Source of the DNA: a virus
Virus record (IMG/VR): IMGVR_UViG_3300033388_004910
Span: 1-44,823 of that record
Length of the DNA: 44,823 nt
Direction: 5' to 3' (one strand)
Part shown: positions 22,670-29,799 of the stretch, piece by piece
Numbering within the stretch: the stretch's first letter is position 1
Layout of the letters: every line of letters begins with the position of its first letter
Notes under the pieces: model-generated
Database searches by the model: none
What the model was told of the DNA's origin: nothing
Seen by the model: only the letters and a program-made list of their open reading frames with translations
Program-made: the position numbers and the translations under genes

Positions 22670-24034
22670 ATGCTTAAGAAATTACTGGAACTGAGAGCCA
22701 AGAGAGCAGCTGCTGTGGACAAACTCAGTGAGATGGTCAAGGCTGCTGAGACAGAGAACCGCGATCTTAACGAGGACGAAACCAAGCAGTATGACACGCT
22801 GTTTGCTGAGGTCGGGGAGATGAGAAAGAGGGAAGCCCGGCTTGAACTTATTGTGGATCAAGAGAAGGAAGATGCCAAGGACGCTGGCGCAGGTTCCGAT
22901 GAACTTCGTGACAAGGGTGACAGTGGTGGATCTGGTGTAACAGTGAATCTCCCAATGTTCGATTATCTGGGCCAGCAGATGAGAGCTATCGTGATTAATA
23001 CCAGGACAGCCGAGGCTAACACCGGCGGTGTTGTGGTTGATCCCCGTCTGTTAAATGTCAGAAAGCGGTATGAGCATGAATTGAGAGCCACAGGAATGTC
23101 TGAGAGTGTTCCTGCAGAAGGTGGCTGGCTTGTGCAGAAGGAATTCAACCAAGAGTTGATGGACAAAAAACACCAGGAAGGAAAACTCAGATCAAAATGC
23201 GACATCCAGAAGGTCGGCCCTGGGAAGAATGGCTGGAAAGCCAATTTCGTCAAGGAATCATCCCGTGCTGCTGGTTCAAGATATGGTGGAATCAGATCTT
23301 ACTATGAGAAGGAAGCTGGAACCATCTCTGCTACTAAGCTCAACGTCATGCCAATTGAAGTGCAGCTCCAAAAACTGACCGGACTGTTGTATACAACAGA
23401 CGAGCAGCTTGAGGATACTGTTGCTCTCGATGGCTGGGTCAAGAGATCCTTCGGTAAAGAATTTGGTTTCAGGGAAGATGACAGTATTTTCAGAGGTAAC
23501 GGTACTGGAATGCCTCTCGGAATTCTGGCAGCTCCTGCCCTGGTTACTGTTGATAAGGAAGTTGGCCAGGTTGCTGATACAATCGTATCAGACAACATTT
23601 TCAAGATGTACGCCAGAATGTGGCCAGGTTCCCTGGCTAATGCTGAGTGGTACATAAACCAAGATTGCTGGCCACAGCTGTTCAAACTTTCAGTGGCTGT
23701 CGGTACTGGTGGTGTTCCTGTATTTATGCCAGCTGGTGGAATTTCATCTGCTCCTTTCGGATCTCTCCTGGGCAGACCTGTATTCCCGATCGAGCAGAGT
23801 TCGACTGTGGGAACAGTTGGTGACATCTCTTTTGTCGATCTGAAAGAGTATCTGTTCATCGAAAAGACAACTGGAATCCAGTCCGACATGTCCATACATG
23901 TCCAGTTCGTTACTGCTGAGACTTGTTTCCGTTTCATAATCAGACATAACGGTCAGCCTTACTGGGAAGATCCGCTAACTCCTTACCAGGGATCGGATAC
24001 CGTTAGCCCGTTTATCGTTCTCGCTTCCAGATGA
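22670..24034 (+). CDS. Major capsid protein (HK97 family)
   Basis: The first ~95 residues are a coiled coil that acts as an internal scaffold in this family (ELRAKRAAAVDKL ... EKEDAKDAG) and is presumably removed by the upstream protease. The remainder has the HK97-fold elements, including FREDDSIFRGNGTGMPLGIL and VRFVTAE-like strands near the end (HVQFVTAETCFRFIIRHNG). The ATG follows GGAGGAAAAA. It forms the icosahedral shell. Confidence 0.95.
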   Translation: MLKKLLELRAKRAAAVDKLSEMVKAAETENRDLNEDETKQYDTLFAEVGEMRKREARLELIVDQEKEDAKDAGAGSDELRDKGDSGGSGVTVNLPMFDYLGQQMRAIVINTRTAEANTGGVVVDPRLLNVRKRYEHELRATGMSESVPAEGGWLVQKEFNQELMDKKHQEGKLRSKCDIQKVGPGKNGWKANFVKESSRAAGSRYGGIRSYYEKEAGTISATKLNVMPIEVQLQKLTGLLYTTDEQLEDTVALDGWVKRSFGKEFGFREDDSIFRGNGTGMPLGILAAPALVTVDKEVGQVADTIVSDNIFKMYARMWPGSLANAEWYINQDCWPQLFKLSVAVGTGGVPVFMPAGGISSAPFGSLLGRPVFPIEQSSTVGTVGDISFVDLKEYLFIEKTTGIQSDMSIHVQFVTAETCFRFIIRHNGQPYWEDPLTPYQGSDTVSPFIVLASR

Positions 24035-24067
24035 TCCCGAGCATCACAATAAAGGAGGAATGATCTA

Positions 24068-24550
24068 ATGATGCACTTAAGCTCTTCTCACAAGATAGTC
24101 ACTGCCCTGAAGCCCCAGGATATCACTGGAGGCACCTGGGCAACCGATGTGTTTAATCTCAGATACTACAAGCACATCACTTTCATCGTGGAACAGGGGG
24201 CCTGGGCCGGCGGATCTTCAACCATGACGGTTGAATTTTGCGATGATACCACTCCGACCACAGATACAGCGATGATTTTCACTTACAGACAGGCTGTAAT
24301 GGATGGCACAACCGATACACTCGGGGCCAGGACTACGGTAGCTGCATCAGGTATCGCTCTTACTGTTGCAAACACCATGACGGTAATTGAAGTGGATGCA
24401 GACGAGGTATTGTCAGCAAGTTCCGAAGCCAATACTTACATCACACTCAAGGGTACTAGCCCAGGATCTAACGCAGACCTTCTGGGTGTTCTCGCTATAC
24501 TTGGTGAGCCTCGTTATGGAGGAGATGTACCAGCGACCTGCATAACTTAG
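24068..24550 (+). CDS. Probable capsid-associated or head decoration protein (160 aa)
   Basis: Two adjacent ATG codons (24068, 24071) follow AAAGGAGGAATGA. The product is beta-rich, with several Thr/Ser-rich strands and few charges, and sits between the major capsid gene and a strong terminator. That position and composition suit a head decoration or stabilising protein, but the sequence does not match a family I can name. Confidence 0.6.
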   Translation: MMHLSSSHKIVTALKPQDITGGTWATDVFNLRYYKHITFIVEQGAWAGGSSTMTVEFCDDTTPTTDTAMIFTYRQAVMDGTTDTLGARTTVAASGIALTVANTMTVIEVDADEVLSASSEANTYITLKGTSPGSNADLLGVLAILGEPRYGGDVPATCIT

Positions 24551-24570
24551 AATAATTGATCGAATGCCAA

Positions 24571-24603
24571 AAAGCCGGGGGCATTCCGTTCCCGGCTTTT
24601 TTC
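24571..24603 (+). terminator. Strong intrinsic terminator after the capsid genes
   Basis: AAAGCCGGG (24571-24579) pairs with CCCGGCTTT (24591-24599), with a run of T after the second arm. It lies just after the capsid-associated gene and before a three-gene insertion. It would lower downstream expression relative to the capsid genes or end transcription there. Confidence 0.8.
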
Positions 24604-24626
24604 AAAAATGAAAGGAGAATCACGAA

Positions 24627-25439
24627 ATGAACAGATACATACTCACGCTGCTTGTGGTCTTTCTTATGGTCACAGCAGGTTTCTCCGGAACTGAAGCAAC
24701 TTACAACTGGCAGAATTCCGGAAACCTTGTTTTCTTCAAATCTGGATCTTATGAATCGACAATCATCGCTGCCCCTGTAGTTTACTATGATGACTTCCTG
24801 GGAGCTGATCTTGTTATTCCTGCAGAAGCTTCGGATGAATCCGGATGTGATTGGGTAAAGGTAATTACCGGATCTGGCCCACCAACTTTAGCATATGGTG
24901 CTGATGCCAGTAACGGGACTGTAATTTGTGCTTTGGAGGCAACAGGAGAAACCCAGGAAGCTTTCCTGTCGATGGATGATCAGCGCACATTCACGATCGG
25001 GCAGGGGTGTATTTTCGAGGCCCGGGTTCAGCTGACTGTATTGCCTTCAACATCAACAACTGAAGTTTATATTGGGGTTGGATCGAACTCGGCCAGTAAC
25101 ACTGGAGAGTGTGTCTATCGAGCCTGTTTCATGGCTGCAGGATCTGGACTGCTGTATGCAGAGACAGACGATAATGCCACGGAATATTCAGCAACAACGG
25201 GTACAACCGCAACAACCTCAAGCTGGCACACACTGAGAATTGACATGCAGTCAGTTGCAGGGATTCGGTTCTATATTGACGGTGTACAGGTGGCAGACTC
25301 AACAACCTTTGCATATGCAGCTACAGGTGCAAATCTCACGCTGCAGCCATTCTGTGGCGTATACAAGGAAGATGGGACAGGCTTGGCAACACTCACGATT
25401 GACTACATAAGAATCTGGCAAAACAGAACTGCCCAATAA
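24627..25439 (+). CDS. Secreted concanavalin A/LamG-like protein (270 aa)
   Basis: The N-terminus (MNRYILTLLVVFLMVTAGFSGTEA) is a Sec signal peptide with a cleavage site near residue 20-24. The rest is beta-rich, with Trp- and aromatic-containing strands (SSWHTLRIDM, IRFYIDGVQVADST, LTIDYIRIWQN) that match the concanavalin A-like jelly roll of sugar-binding laminin G-type domains. Such a fold binds carbohydrate or surface polymers. It is followed closely by two genes of unrelated type and may be part of an inserted cargo. Whether it ends up in virions or on the host surface is unclear. The ATG follows AAAGGAGAATCACGAA. Confidence 0.8.
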   Translation: MNRYILTLLVVFLMVTAGFSGTEATYNWQNSGNLVFFKSGSYESTIIAAPVVYYDDFLGADLVIPAEASDESGCDWVKVITGSGPPTLAYGADASNGTVICALEATGETQEAFLSMDDQRTFTIGQGCIFEARVQLTVLPSTSTTEVYIGVGSNSASNTGECVYRACFMAAGSGLLYAETDDNATEYSATTGTTATTSSWHTLRIDMQSVAGIRFYIDGVQVADSTTFAYAATGANLTLQPFCGVYKEDGTGLATLTIDYIRIWQNRTAQ

Positions 25440-25448
25440 AGGAGCATC

Positions 25449-26153
25449 ATGAGAAATGTAGCGATATTAGGTAGCGCAAGTTCCAGCTCTCTCCAAGCAC
25501 CAACTGAAAATGCACAGTGGGAGATCTGGGCTATGGGTTTGGAAAATCGCCGAGTGCATAGATATTTTGAGATGCATGAAAAAAACAGAATCCGTCCGGA
25601 ATGTCGAGAAAAATTCAAAACAACTCTTGCAAAAGTATATATGAGGGATGTTCATGAAGATTTCCCTACCAGCGTTAAGTTCCCGATGGAAGAGGTTGTC
25701 AAAGATCTCGGCATAGATTACTTTGCATCTTCGATTGCTTATATGCTGGCTCTGGCCATTCATGAAAATGTAGAGCAAATAGGCATTTGGGGAGTGGATC
25801 TCATAAATGGCGATGAATACAAAGCTCAACGACCTAATCTTGAATATTTGATCGGGCTGGCGCAAGGGCGCGGATTGAAGGTTTATGTACCTGAAAGATC
25901 TGCGCTCCTTAAACTTCGGGCTCAGTATGGGACTCCTGAGGAAAAGCTCGATCCTGGTTTGCTGGCTATAAACCCGGCCATCTGTGAAGCGTGGATCAAG
26001 GATATCCAGGCTCAAAGGAAATCTTGTGCAGAACAAATGCTGAAGCTTCAGCATACAGGGATCTATCTTGAGGGCCGTGAAGAGCAAATGAAGTTAATGC
26101 ATTCATACCTAATGAATTTCATCGAAAATAAAGGAATAATACCAGGAGGTTAA
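25449..26153 (+). CDS. Rossmann-like protein of unknown role (234 aa)
   Basis: The start VAILGSASSS, ending a first strand, and the pattern IGIWGVDLINGDEYKAQRPNLEYLIGLAQGRGLKVYVPERSALL resemble phage proteins with a Rossmann-like nucleotide- or sugar-nucleotide-binding fold found near structural genes. Function is not established. ATG after AAAGGAGCATC. Confidence 0.65.
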   Translation: MRNVAILGSASSSSLQAPTENAQWEIWAMGLENRRVHRYFEMHEKNRIRPECREKFKTTLAKVYMRDVHEDFPTSVKFPMEEVVKDLGIDYFASSIAYMLALAIHENVEQIGIWGVDLINGDEYKAQRPNLEYLIGLAQGRGLKVYVPERSALLKLRAQYGTPEEKLDPGLLAINPAICEAWIKDIQAQRKSCAEQMLKLQHTGIYLEGREEQMKLMHSYLMNFIENKGIIPGG

Positions 26154-26617
26154 TGGTGATCAATAGACTGATCTTGATATTTGCTGCTGTACTCGCACTG
26201 ATGGTTGTTACTCAGAGCGCCTTTGCATCAGGATCGATTGTGCAGACAGACGAAACGATCGGAAACATCAGGGTGGTAATCCTGACTTGTACAGCAGACT
26301 CTTCAGCTGCTACATATCCGACCACAGAGATTACAGCATTCGAGGGACGATTGCTGAAAATAACAACAGCCCCAGGAGCAACAGGCCCGACAGACAATTA
26401 TGATTTTGTGATCAACAATCAATACAGCACCGATGTTCTGGGAGGAAGGTGTGCCGATCGTGATACTGCAGATAGTGAAGAGGTTGAGCTTTGGGACAAT
26501 GAGCCAACAGGACAGATCACGATTACCACCCTGGACGCACTCTCCATAATCATCAGTAATAACTCTGTGAATTCAGCAGTAGTAGTGATCCGATTATATT
26601 ACGCAATGGGGTTTTGA
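26153..26617 (+). CDS. Secreted beta-rich protein (154 aa)
   Basis: MVINRLILIFAAVLALMVVT followed by QSAFA is a textbook Sec signal peptide with cleavage after AFA. The mature portion is beta-rich, with repeated Thr/Val strands and a Cys pair (residues about 42 and 101). It resembles small capsid or tail surface proteins, but with export signal. Function unknown. ATG after CAGGAGGTTA, overlapping the previous stop by one base. Confidence 0.7.
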   Translation: MVINRLILIFAAVLALMVVTQSAFASGSIVQTDETIGNIRVVILTCTADSSAATYPTTEITAFEGRLLKITTAPGATGPTDNYDFVINNQYSTDVLGGRCADRDTADSEEVELWDNEPTGQITITTLDALSIIISNNSVNSAVVVIRLYYAMGF

Positions 26618-26618
26618 T

Positions 26619-27557
26619 ATGAAATTCGCACTGATAACAGCACCTACACTTGAACCGATTACCCTGGCAGAAGCCAGGTCACATCTCCATTTGGATGATT
26701 CAGATGGGGAACCGGCTCCCACTGAACTGACTGCAGCTCTCGCAGGAGATGGAGTGGGAAATGTGGACGATGGGATTCATCGTTATAAAGTGACCTTTGT
26801 GACAGCTGATGGTGAGACTGAGGGTGGAACAGCTTCTGATGCTCTCACAGTTGCTGATAAAAGCACAAACGGCATTGTAGATCTCTCAGGGATTCAAGTA
26901 GGTGGTGCTGGTGTCACAGCCAGGAAGATATATCGGACTGTTGCTGGTGGATCTACTTACAAGCTCCTTGCTACGATTTCTGATAATGTGACAGTGATTT
27001 ATGAGGATAATATCGCTGATGCTTCCCTGGGCGCTGATGCCCCGACAACAAATAATACTCTCGATCCTTACATCACAGGTTTGATCAAAGCTTCCAGGAA
27101 ATATGCTGAGGCCTATACCCGCCGAGCTTTTATCACTCAGACCTGGGAACTTCTCCTGGATAGATTTCCGGGCTCAAGAAACAGAGGGATCGAGCTTCCG
27201 AAAGCAGCTGCACAGTCAATCACTTATATCAAATACACCGATACTTCAGGAACCCTGACAACTTGGTCAAGTGATGAATACACATTGTTTGAAACTGCTA
27301 CACCTGGCTATATTAAACCGGCGTATGGTTATAACTGGCCGAGTGCAAGGAATGTGGATGGTGCGGTTGTCATTCGATTTGTTTGTGGATATGGAGCTGC
27401 TGCAAGCTCTGTTGATGCTGATGTTCTCCAAGCGATAAAGATTTTGATTGCTCACTGGTATGAAAATCGAGATCTGGTTAACCATTCGGGAATGCCTTCC
27501 AAAATTCCTCTTTCTGTGGATGCACTCCTGGATACACAAAGGGTGTTTAATTTCTGA
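26619..27557 (+). CDS. Head-tail connector with inserted Ig/FnIII-like domain
   Basis: The N-terminus (LITAPTLEPITLAEARSHLHLD) and the C-terminal part (TLDPYITGLIKASRKYAEAYTRRAFITQTWELLLDRFP ... VIRFVCGYG) form a gp6-like head-tail connector that sits beneath the portal. Between them, about residues 33-150, is a separate beta domain (YKVTFVTADGETEGG, VDLSGIQVGGAGVTARKIYRTVAGGSTYKLLATI) of the Ig or fibronectin type III-like kind common in phage tail proteins. Insertion into a connector is unusual. At 312 residues it is much longer than the usual 100-200. ATG follows GGGGTTTTGAT. Confidence 0.85.
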   Translation: MKFALITAPTLEPITLAEARSHLHLDDSDGEPAPTELTAALAGDGVGNVDDGIHRYKVTFVTADGETEGGTASDALTVADKSTNGIVDLSGIQVGGAGVTARKIYRTVAGGSTYKLLATISDNVTVIYEDNIADASLGADAPTTNNTLDPYITGLIKASRKYAEAYTRRAFITQTWELLLDRFPGSRNRGIELPKAAAQSITYIKYTDTSGTLTTWSSDEYTLFETATPGYIKPAYGYNWPSARNVDGAVVIRFVCGYGAAASSVDADVLQAIKILIAHWYENRDLVNHSGMPSKIPLSVDALLDTQRVFNF

Positions 27558-27907
27558 TGATAACTGGAAAATTAAAAGACAGAGTTGAATTCATTGCTTT
27601 AACTGGTGACGATGATGGCCAGGGTGGTTTAGAAAATGTCGCTTGGACAATCTCGAAAGTAAAGTGGTGTGAATTCAAACCTCTCCGGAGCATCGAAGTA
27701 GCGAATGCAGGACAAACGGAAAATCCGATTGTTGCGACTGTAAGAACACGGTATACCACCGACCTAGATGAGGAAATGAGGATCAGATACAAAGGCCTGA
27801 TTTATGAGATCGTTTCGATGTTGAATGTCAACAACAAAAATGAGGAGCTACTTTTTGAAGTGAAGCGGTTCCTGATTGATGAGGATGAGTATGGCGAGAA
27901 CGAATGA
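27557..27907 (+). CDS. Head-tail joining protein (SPP1 gp16-like)
   Basis: Residues 1-60 (ITGKLKDRVEFIALT ... VKWCEFKPLRSIEVANAGQTE) and the later LDEEMRIRYKGLIYEIVSM match the head closure protein family of phage, 116 residues long. It forms the stopper ring on the connector. Overlaps flanking genes. Confidence 0.85.
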   Translation: MITGKLKDRVEFIALTGDDDGQGGLENVAWTISKVKWCEFKPLRSIEVANAGQTENPIVATVRTRYTTDLDEEMRIRYKGLIYEIVSMLNVNNKNEELLFEVKRFLIDEDEYGENE

Positions 27908-28358
27908 CTTTGTTTCTCTTGAGCTTGAGGGTGCTGAACATCTTATCAGGGAACTGAACAAGACTGATGATAATGTCAGCAGGAAGGGCACGAAGAAAGC
28001 CACTTCAGCAGCTGCAAGGGTACTAAAGAAAAACCTCAAAGCTATATTGAGAAAAAGTAAGTCTCCTGCTGCCCCTGGGGAGCCTCCTGGCCGAGTCAAA
28101 AAAAACCTTATTAATTCTGTTGATTTTAGACAGGTGAAAACCAGAAATAAAAGGATGGCTCTTGCGATCGTGGGGCATAGAAGAGATAGAGGGGCCGGAG
28201 CTTCTGGTCGACATGCTCACCTTCTTGAATTCGGACACTTGACTGTCAGTGGAAGCTTTGTTCAACCTCGCCCTTACTTCAAAAAAACCTTCATCAGATC
28301 TGCAACTAGAATGCATGCAGTGATCAAAAAAACATTAACGGAGCATTTATATGCCTAG
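27891..28358 (+). CDS. HK97 gp10-like tail-joining protein
   Basis: I chose the ATG at 27891 (MARTND) because the upstream ATG codons lie well inside the previous gene. The protein (155 aa) has the gp10 signature: AARVLKKNLKAILRKSKSPAAPGEPPGR and the HAHLLEFGHL strand followed by RPYFKKTF. It takes part in joining tail to head. Confidence 0.85.
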   Translation: MARTNDFVSLELEGAEHLIRELNKTDDNVSRKGTKKATSAAARVLKKNLKAILRKSKSPAAPGEPPGRVKKNLINSVDFRQVKTRNKRMALAIVGHRRDRGAGASGRHAHLLEFGHLTVSGSFVQPRPYFKKTFIRSATRMHAVIKKTLTEHLYA

Positions 28359-28737
28359 AAGAATGGGACTCACTGAAACTCAGACTGCAATGAAAACTTT
28401 GCTGGAAAATGGTCTTTCATATGTTGTCCTTGATTATGTTCCTGAAAAGAGAAAATATCCTTTCATCGTAATCGGAGAAGATGAAAGTAATGAAAGTTAC
28501 CTGCAGGATAAAACCAATGATGCCAGGACGATGAATTGTGAGATTACTATCTGGTCAAAAAAGCATGGATATAAAGAGGTGAACGAAATCTCCCAGGAGA
28601 TCTTGGCATTGATTCCCAATATATCGATCTCGAATTTTGCTGTGATTGATTATTCATATAGTTCACGGAAAATAAAATCAGCTAAAGTCAGAAGGCTGAT
28701 TATGGATATAGATTTTGATTTGGATCAAATAAGTTAG
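28351..28737 (+). CDS. Tail terminator/completion protein (DUF3168-like)
   Basis: KYPFIVIGEDESNESY, the ...MNCEITIWSKKHGYKEVNEISQEILALI element and the late strands fit small tail terminator proteins, placed as usual between the gp10-like gene and the major tail protein gene. It caps the tail tube. ATG overlaps previous stop. Confidence 0.8.
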   Translation: MPRRMGLTETQTAMKTLLENGLSYVVLDYVPEKRKYPFIVIGEDESNESYLQDKTNDARTMNCEITIWSKKHGYKEVNEISQEILALIPNISISNFAVIDYSYSSRKIKSAKVRRLIMDIDFDLDQIS

Positions 28738-28749
28738 GAGGAAAATATC

Positions 28750-29148
28750 ATGGCTAAGGAAAAAGCTGTCAGTTTCTTACTTTATGTGGGTGCTGTTCCC
28801 ACCGCAATGGGATCGGAGACAAATACCACTCTGTCTTTCGCTCATACTCCCATTGATGTTACAGACAAAGGATCGAGCGAATGGGAAGAGAATCTGAGTG
28901 GCCTGAAGAGTTGGACTCTAGAAAACACCGGATTCTATATAACTTCCGATACTGCCTATGGAGAAATCGAAGCAGCAGCCCTGGCAGGAAACTCCCTGGC
29001 AATCAAACTCAGGGATACCAACAACAACGATCAGTGGACAGGCACTTGCTACATCACGGCGCTTTCTTTGACGGCAGCTAATCCCGAGGCTGTACAGCAG
29101 GCTATTTCTTTCAAGGGAACAGGAGCATTAGTTCCGTCCACATACTAA
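28750..29148 (+). CDS. Major tail tube protein
   Basis: At 132 residues it has the tail tube profile (AVSFLLYVGAVPTAMGSETN near the start, beta strands, then WTLENTGFYITSD and AISFKGTGALVPSTY). Position directly before the tail assembly chaperone and tape measure genes supports the call. The ATG follows AGGAGGAAAATATC. Confidence 0.85.
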   Translation: MAKEKAVSFLLYVGAVPTAMGSETNTTLSFAHTPIDVTDKGSSEWEENLSGLKSWTLENTGFYITSDTAYGEIEAAALAGNSLAIKLRDTNNNDQWTGTCYITALSLTAANPEAVQQAISFKGTGALVPSTY

Positions 29149-29173
29149 AAAAGATAAGATTCAGGAGGCATCC

Positions 29174-29530
29174 ATGACAAGGAACATCAACGGAAAAGAA
29201 ATCGAACTGAAACTCGGAGTAAGGGCGCTGGAAGAAATCGAGTCCAGGCTTGGTTGTGATTTACAGGGAATCTTTAAGAAAATAAGCGAACCCAAAACAT
29301 CTGAATTGAAGTTGGTTTTTTGGGCATCACTCCTCTACAAAAACAGGGATATCACCCTGGATGACTCTCTTGAGTTGGCAGAAGGGGTCGGAACAATTGA
29401 AGATCTGCAACAATTGATCAATGATTTGATCAAGGAAGCTTGGCCAAAGACTGCCTATGAGATGGAACAGGAAGAAGAGGAGGACGAAGATCCTGGAAAA
29501 AAGTCCCAGATTGGGAACGATGCACAGTAG
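29174..29530 (+). CDS. Tail assembly chaperone, short (non-shifted) product
   Basis: The 118-residue product sits between the tail tube and tape measure genes. It is acidic, with a Glu-rich tail (EQEEEEDEDPGKK). It corresponds in place and size to lambda gpG-type tail chaperones. A slippery A AAA AAG at its 3' end allows some ribosomes to shift into a second frame and make a longer protein ending at 29799. ATG follows AGGAGGCATCC. Confidence 0.85.
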   Translation: MTRNINGKEIELKLGVRALEEIESRLGCDLQGIFKKISEPKTSELKLVFWASLLYKNRDITLDDSLELAEGVGTIEDLQQLINDLIKEAWPKTAYEMEQEEEEDEDPGKKSQIGNDAQ

Positions 29531-29799
29531 AAAAATTCAAGGAGGAGGCCTATTCAATCGGCCTCCTTCCCGATAATCTCTGGGAGATCACTCCAGCTGA
29601 ACTGTTTTTGATTCTGAATGCGAGAAGGAAAAGAGATGGAAACCTTGAAATTGAAGGAGCCTGGTGGACGGATTACTTCAGACGGCTCCAAAACCCGCCG
29701 AAACTCTCACACTACCTTATCAAAGATCCAGTTGAGATCGATCCCGAGACAGCTGCTGAAGATAGAAAAAAAGTAGAGGAGGTCTGGAACCTTGGCTAA
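29174..29799 (+). CDS. Tail assembly chaperone, frameshift product (gpGT-like)
   Basis: A -1 shift at the slippery heptamer (29497-29503) joins the first 110 codons to a downstream frame read from 29503, giving 208 residues. After the shift the protein continues VPDWERCTVEKFKEEAYSIGLLPDNLWEITPAELFLILNARRKRDG, then to the TAA. The downstream frame has no plausible independent start (only a TTG within the shifted region without site), supporting frameshifting. It recruits the tape measure and tail tube protein in tail assembly in lambda-like phages. Confidence 0.8.
29497..29503 (+). other. -1 ribosomal frameshift site, A AAA AAG
   Basis: In the reading frame of the chaperone the codons are GGA AAA AAG, so the heptamer A AAA AAG lies in the required register, the most efficient type in bacteria. 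A GC-rich hairpin (29543-29567) begins 40 bases later, farther than usual for a stimulator, and a Shine-Dalgarno-like GGAGGAGG in its left arm could act too. The two frames it links have no other explanation. Confidence 0.85.

Noticed and set aside
29608-29799. Independent gene from the TTG at 29608
   Set aside because: There is no ribosome binding site and the coding signal extends upstream to the slippery heptamer, so it is better read as the shifted part of the tail chaperone.
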